Positions 6,142-9,247 of a DNA stretch of 9,247 nt are shown one piece after another; position 1 is the first letter of the stretch, and the number at the start of each line of letters is the position of its first letter. The translations under genes and the position numbers were made by a program. Source of the DNA: an uncultured Clostridia bacterium (lineage in GTDB: Bacteria > Bacillota > Clostridia > Christensenellales > Maliibacteriaceae). The notes beneath the pieces are model-generated. The model worked only from the letters and a program-made list of their open reading frames with translations. It ran no database searches and was not told the origin of the DNA. The stretch covers positions 1 to 9,247 of the forward strand of contig CAKTSO010000068.1 in the NCBI GenBank assembly GCA_934613185.1, written 5' to 3'.

Positions 6142-6768
6142 TCAAACGCGCAGCGTTCGAATTGCCTCCTGCAAATAAAAAAGGAACCGTCCCGCGTGCG
6201 CGCCGTCCATCTGCGTGTGGTGAAACTGAAACGAGATCGGCAGCGTCGTCTTCCATAATTTTCTTCGATATCGGCCCCAAATGAGAAAAGGATTGTTATA
6301 AATCCCGCTGTTCATGCCGACCGCGCCGTCAAGTTCCGTGTCGACGATCGCCGACGTGCCGATGACCATCGCATCCGAAAGGTCGTGATCCCGGCAGGTC
6401 TGCGCCGCGCGGCGCGTCAGTCGGCTGTAATCCGCTTCAAAAGTCGAAATATCGGCATGATACGGCACGTCGCATGACGTCACCTCCCCGTCTTTGTTTT
6501 TGACGATCACGCAGACCGCCAGCGCGTCATAGCGCACAAGATCGCGCCCGACGGGAAGCGTGTAAAACTCAGCGACTTTGCTTGCCGCGCTGCCGACGCA
6601 CCAGCAAAGCAGCATGTTAAACTGCATTTTTCTGCGCCTGCCGACGCGGACAAGACGCGTCACGTCGAGCGTCTTTAAAAACGTCACCATCGGGTTCGGC
6701 GCATTCATCCACAGCCGATACGCCTGCGCGCGCGGCGTCTCGTTCGGATCGACGATCTGTTTTCCCAT
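6142..6768 (-). CDS. CatA-type chloramphenicol acetyltransferase-like O-acetyltransferase
   Basis: The protein has 208 residues, slightly shorter than classical CatA enzymes (about 213-219). The signature is near the C-terminus: ISFQFHHTQMDGAHAGRF, which contains HHxxxDG with the catalytic His at about 184 and Asp at about 188. The preceding NNPFLIWGRYRRK region resembles the CAT segment before the active site. CatA enzymes form trimers and acetylate chloramphenicol with acetyl-CoA. Divergent CatA-like proteins are common in Clostridia and often have no known substrate, so resistance is only possible. I chose the ATG at 6768 because AAGGAG (6776-6781) lies 7 bases upstream, inside the last codons of the preceding gene. 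That gene stops one base before this start, so the two are almost certainly cotranslated. Base composition matches its neighbours and gives no sign of recent transfer. Confidence 0.85.
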   Translation of the reverse strand: MGKQIVDPNETPRAQAYRLWMNAPNPMVTFLKTLDVTRLVRVGRRRKMQFNMLLCWCVGSAASKVAEFYTLPVGRDLVRYDALAVCVIVKNKDGEVTSCDVPYHADISTFEADYSRLTRRAAQTCRDHDLSDAMVIGTSAIVDTELDGAVGMNSGIYNNPFLIWGRYRRKLWKTTLPISFQFHHTQMDGAHAGRFLFYLQEAIRTLRV

Positions 6769-6769
6769 A

Positions 6770-7420
6770 TCACTTCTCCTTTTTCGGCGCGCATTCGCAA
6801 AGCGCCGCAATGTCGCCGTTTCGAATCGCCGAAAGTCCGCGTGAGATCGCCCGTTCGTCCCAATCCCACCATCGAAGGCACAGAAGCTTTTCGATCGTCT
6901 CGTCGTCAAACCGCTTTCGAATGGGTTTTGCGGGCACGCCGCCCACGATCGTATACGGCGGCACGTCGCGCGTAACCACGGCGCGCGCCCCGACGATCGC
7001 GCCGTCGCCGATCGTCACGCCCGATAGAATCACCGCTTCATAGCCGATCCACACGTCGTTTCCGACGACGATGTCGCCCTTGTTGTCCCATGCGGAACGA
7101 ATCTCGGAGACGTCGAGTCCCCATTCTTCAAAAAAGATCGGGAATGTGTAAGTGGAAAGCGGCCGCATCGCATGGTTCGCGCTCGTGAACAAAAATTTCG
7201 CGCCGCAGGCGATGGAACAGAATTTTCCGATTTTCAGCTTGTCCCCGTTGACGGGATAATGATACAAAACATTGTTTCGTTCAAACTCCTGCGGATCGTG
7301 CGCGAAATCGTTGTATATGGTATAATCCCCGACTTCGATATTTTCGCCGCGAATGACGTTCTTCAAATACACCGTCCGGTTGTCCCGGCTGCGGGGATAG
7401 ATCTTCGTTTGATCCGGCAT
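6770..7420 (-). CDS. Vat/CatB-type xenobiotic O-acetyltransferase (left-handed beta-helix)
   Basis: The protein has 216 residues, the length of streptogramin A acetyltransferases (Vat) and CatB enzymes. The order of features matches Vat proteins: VLYHYPVNGDKLKIGKFCSI (51-70), the loop SANHAM with the catalytic His at 83 (Vat enzymes have it near 82), GDIVVGNDVWIG (115-126), hexapeptide repeats (VTIGDGAIVGARAVVTRDV), YTIVGGVPAKPIRKRF (156-171) and a WWDW helix. The family uses acetyl-CoA to acetylate a hydroxyl of streptogramin A or chloramphenicol. Which drug, if any, this one uses cannot be read from the sequence. The start is supported by AGGAGG 7 bases upstream and a promoter 28 bases upstream. 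It is the first of a two-gene unit with the CatA-type gene, one base apart. Confidence 0.9.
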   Translation of the reverse strand: MPDQTKIYPRSRDNRTVYLKNVIRGENIEVGDYTIYNDFAHDPQEFERNNVLYHYPVNGDKLKIGKFCSIACGAKFLFTSANHAMRPLSTYTFPIFFEEWGLDVSEIRSAWDNKGDIVVGNDVWIGYEAVILSGVTIGDGAIVGARAVVTRDVPPYTIVGGVPAKPIRKRFDDETIEKLLCLRWWDWDERAISRGLSAIRNGDIAALCECAPKKEK

Positions 7421-7447
7421 GATACATCCTCCTCATTGTTTTTTCTC

Positions 7448-7456
7448 ATCATAGCA
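7448..7456 (-). promoter_or_regulatory. Predicted extended -10 promoter for the acetyltransferase pair
   Basis: Minus-strand TGCTATGAT fits an extended -10 element (TG, one base, then TATGAT, one mismatch to consensus). No good -35 hexamer lies at the right distance, which extended -10 promoters tolerate. The short distance to the Vat-type start (27 bases) would give a leader of about 20 bases. Confidence 0.5.
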
Positions 7457-7503
7457 TCCATTTGTTGATAAATTGTGACATCTAATGTGTCGGTTTCATG
7501 TAC

Positions 7504-7522
7504 GCGGCGGAAAATCCGCCGC
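7504..7522 (-). terminator. Hairpin after the amidase gene
   Basis: A perfect 8-bp GC-rich stem (GCGGCGGA / TCCGCCGC) with a 3-base loop, six bases after the amidase stop. There is no T tract after it, so it is at best an inefficient or factor-assisted terminator. It nevertheless divides the lysis-like module from the acetyltransferase pair. Confidence 0.5.
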
Positions 7523-7528
7523 AGGCCG

Positions 7529-8176
7529 TCAGATCATCACGGCTTCAAACCCCGCCGCTTTCAGTCGTGCGATCAGTTTTTCCGCATTCTCTTTTTTCGA
7601 AAAAGCGCCGCACTGCACGCGATACAGCTTCTGTTCATTCGGCGCTTCCTCTTCAGCCGGAACATACGCCGCGCCGAAATAGGCGCAGATCCCCTGCGCA
7701 ATCGCCTCGCCGATTTGAAACGTATGCTCCACGATCCATCTGGCGGCGTCCGGCACGTCGTGAAATTCGCATTCCACATAGGCGCAGGGCGCTTTCGTTC
7801 GAACGATCTCATACCAGGTTTTCTGTACGAATACGCCTTCGGATGCGCCCGGCGTGATCGGCGCCAGTTTATCGAAAATCGCCCGCGCCGCGCGGAACCC
7901 GTCGCCGCCGTCGCGATAGGCGTAGCAGCGCGTCCCCGTCGTCTTCCCGTTGGCGGCGTTCGTGTGGATGGCCACATGCAGCGCCGCGCCCCAGGCGTTG
8001 GACTCCGGCACGCGCGTGTACATCGTCCCCGCGCCCGTGCGCACATCGAAGCCGCTGCGCTTCAGCGCCGTCTCGCACGCCGCGGCGATCGCACGACACT
8101 GCGCGGCCTCGTTCGTGCCGCCCCAGGCATAGAGATTTTCGGTCTGCGAAGAAGGAGAAAGGTATACTTTTGTCAC
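7529..8176 (-). CDS. N-acetylmuramoyl-L-alanine amidase (Amidase_3-like) with short SPOR-like tail
   Basis: This 215-residue protein resembles phage and clostridial peptidoglycan amidases, which cut the bond between MurNAc and the stem peptide. The visible features are VYLSPSSQTEN (4-14), GTNEAAQ (20-26), LHVAIHTNA (66-74, His71 as the late zinc ligand) and YVECEFHD (133-140, catalytic Glu at about 135). The usual DPGHGG motif near the N-terminus is replaced by SPSSQ; I believe this variant is known among phage-type amidases. Residues 183-215 (KLYRVQCGAFSKKENAEKLI and on) look like the first half of a SPOR glycan-binding domain and then stop. There is no signal peptide, as expected when a holin exports the enzyme. 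The start is a GTG at 8176, 9 bases after AGGAGG and one base after the holin-like stop. It is probably an endolysin from a lost prophage or a domesticated lysis gene. Confidence 0.82.
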   Translation of the reverse strand: MTKVYLSPSSQTENLYAWGGTNEAAQCRAIAAACETALKRSGFDVRTGAGTMYTRVPESNAWGAALHVAIHTNAANGKTTGTRCYAYRDGGDGFRAARAIFDKLAPITPGASEGVFVQKTWYEIVRTKAPCAYVECEFHDVPDAARWIVEHTFQIGEAIAQGICAYFGAAYVPAEEEAPNEQKLYRVQCGAFSKKENAEKLIARLKAAGFEAVMI

Positions 8177-8177
8177 G

Positions 8178-8363
8178 TCATTTTTCCTCCTGCCTTGTAA
8201 AATAATACGTCATGACCGCCCCGTAAGCGGTACTGTAAAGCGTCAACAGCTTATCCGGCGGTTCGTAATCGCCGAGCAGCAAAAGCGCCAGCACCGTCGT
8301 CATCATGATCGTCACGATGCTCTTGACGCACAAAAGATTGGACAAACGCTGCTTCCATTCCAC
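8178..8363 (-). CDS. Small holin-like membrane protein
   Basis: This 61-residue protein begins VEWKQRL, has one clear membrane segment (SIVTIMMTTVLALLLLGDY) and a second hydrophobic stretch (LLTLYSTAYGAVMTYYF), and ends in a charged RQEEK tail. The layout and the CVKSIVT start of the first helix resemble small membrane proteins encoded beside endolysins in Bacillota phages. A holin would form the membrane holes that release the downstream amidase; that role is inferred from structure and position. I chose the GTG at 8363, 10 bases after AAGGAG (8374-8379). An in-frame ATG at 8411 would add 16 residues, but it has no ribosome binding site and overlaps the predicted -10 box. The gene ends one base before the amidase GTG, so the two form a lysis pair. 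Confidence 0.65.
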   Translation of the reverse strand: MEWKQRLSNLLCVKSIVTIMMTTVLALLLLGDYEPPDKLLTLYSTAYGAVMTYYFTRQEEK

Positions 8364-8409
8364 GGCATCCGCGCTCCTTTTTTGTCTTGCCAAAATGCTT
8401 CCCGATTTC

Positions 8410-8439
8410 ATTGTATGGTTTCGCGCGCTTTTTCGTGAA
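8410..8439 (-). promoter_or_regulatory. Predicted promoter of the holin-amidase pair
   Basis: The -35 box is TTCACG (8439-8434), the spacer is 18 bases, and the -10 box is TACAAT (8415-8410). The -10 box is good and the -35 box is moderate (four of six). Transcription would start near 8403, about 40 bases before the GTG start. It sits directly after the transporter's terminator, where a new promoter is needed. Confidence 0.45.
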
Positions 8440-8448
8440 AATCCGCAT

Positions 8449-8477
8449 AAAAAAGGGGCGGATAACCGCCCTTTTTA
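8449..8477 (-). terminator. Intrinsic terminator after the sodium symporter gene
   Basis: On the minus strand AAAAGGGCGG pairs with CCGCCCCTTTT (one G-T pair) around a TTAT loop, followed by further T residues. It lies about 12 bases after the transporter stop codon and could also work in the opposite direction. Confidence 0.85.
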
Positions 8478-8488
8478 TCATTCCGTCT

Positions 8489-9247
8489 TTAAAACGCAAC
8501 GTGCATAAACAACGCCACGCCGCAAAGGATCAGCGCCAGGGGCACATAGACGTAGCGACCGATGCCGTACCAGAAGTCACCGTGCTTCCTTTTGCTCCCC
8601 TCGTTGACCGCGGCGAGCAGCTCGTCTTTCTTCATGACATAGAACCAGGAGATTGCGCCCAGCGTCGCGCCGATGGGAATGATGTAGATCGACACAAGGT
8701 CCATCCACGGGCCCCACTTGTTGATCGTCTCCATACCGATGCCGAACCCGAGGCAGATGACCGCCAGGATCACGAGCACCGCCGTGCGGCTCAGTTTCGG
8801 GAATTTGTGAAGAAGCGATTCGGCGACCGCCTCAAACATGTTCTGCAAAGAGCTGACACCCGCAAAGATCATCGCGACATAGAGAATGATCGCAAAGATC
8901 TGTCCCAGCGGAATGTCCTTCAAAATCGTGGGAAGCGTCACGAACAGAAGGCTCGGGCCCGCCCCGACGTCGAGATTGTAGGAAAAGCACGCCGGAATGA
9001 TCACAAGCGCAGCCACAACCGCCGCGATGGTGTCAAACAGCGCCGTATGCTGCGCAACGCCGACGACGTCTTCGTCGCGTGAAAGATACGCGCCGTAAAC
9101 GATCATGCCGCTGCCGGTGACGGACAGCGAGAAGAACGCCTGCCCCATCGCCCAGATCCAGATCATCGGATCCTTCAGCGCCTCCCAGCGGGGCGTGAAC
9201 ATGAAGCGATAGCCCTCCGCCGCGCCCGGCAGGAACGCCACGCGCAC
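8489..9247 (-). CDS. Sodium-dependent transporter, SNF/NSS family (partial, N-terminus outside the window)
   Basis: The 252 visible residues are the C-terminal half of a neurotransmitter:sodium symporter-type transporter, roughly helices 6 to 12. These carriers use the sodium gradient to import amino acids or related small amines. The diagnostic segment is MGQAFFSLSVTGSGMIVYGA, which aligns with helix 6 of LeuT (MGQAFF, then the unwound segment, then Y). Also visible are VGAGPSLLFVTLPTI, typical of the family, and a loop followed by the final helices. In LeuT the unwound part of helix 6 reads SLGFG; here it reads SVTGSG, which changes residues that line the substrate site. The substrate cannot be named. 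The gene ends at a strong terminator and is not obviously linked to the genes downstream. Confidence 0.9.
   Translation of the reverse strand: MRVAFLPGAAEGYRFMFTPRWEALKDPMIWIWAMGQAFFSLSVTGSGMIVYGAYLSRDEDVVGVAQHTALFDTIAAVVAALVIIPACFSYNLDVGAGPSLLFVTLPTILKDIPLGQIFAIILYVAMIFAGVSSLQNMFEAVAESLLHKFPKLSRTAVLVILAVICLGFGIGMETINKWGPWMDLVSIYIIPIGATLGAISWFYVMKKDELLAAVNEGSKRKHGDFWYGIGRYVYVPLALILCGVALFMHVAF

Noticed and set aside
7311..7326. TGGTATAAT on the plus strand inside the Vat-type gene, a possible antisense promoter
   Set aside because: It has no matching -35 box and no plus-strand gene downstream, and the bases are explained by the YTIYND codons on the other strand.
7475..8200. Plus-strand frame opposite the amidase, and a similar one at 8387-9082 opposite the transporter
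   Set aside because: Both are Arg-rich shadows with no motifs. The minus-strand genes account for the sequence.

Overview
The window reads as a moderately GC-rich, Gram-positive, probably spore-forming Bacillota chromosome, most likely a member of the Clostridia. The evidence is a SpoVB-type flippase next to a YabN/MazG-type gene (the Bacillus spoVB-yabN order), the acetylase variant of diaminopimelate synthesis, strong AGGAGG-type ribosome binding sites, and several GTG or TTG starts. The genus cannot be read from the sequence. All eleven supported genes lie on the minus strand, so transcription runs from high to low coordinates. The order below follows transcription.

Positions 9247-8489 hold the 3' part of a sodium-dependent (SNF/NSS) transporter, closed by a clear hairpin terminator. 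Positions 8439-7504 hold a two-gene lysis-like module: a 61-residue holin-like membrane protein and an N-acetylmuramoyl-L-alanine amidase with a half-length SPOR-like tail. This module has its own putative promoter and ends in a hairpin. No other phage gene is visible.

Positions 7456-6142 hold two different antibiotic-type O-acetyltransferases, one base apart. The first is a left-handed beta-helix xenobiotic acetyltransferase (Vat/CatB type) and the second a CatA-type protein. Both keep their catalytic motifs. A 284-base AT-rich gap follows (6141-5858). It contains short repeats, a perfect 12-bp palindrome, a possible weak terminator and a very good promoter for the next operon.

Positions 5857-2273 hold dapA-dapB-dapH-dapL. 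These genes convert aspartate semialdehyde and pyruvate to tetrahydrodipicolinate, acetylate it, and later deacetylate N-acetyl-diaminopimelate. They supply meso-DAP for peptidoglycan and lysine; the aminotransferase, epimerase and decarboxylase are not in the window. A hairpin separates dapH from dapL, and a strong terminator follows dapL.

Positions 2194-1 hold spoVB and the first 226 codons of a mazG/yabN gene whose start lies inside spoVB.

Most of the window is ordinary core metabolism. The accessory part is 8439-6142, the lysis module plus the acetyltransferase pair, and the acetyltransferase pair is the best candidate for something little described. I see no evidence for a wholly new system.
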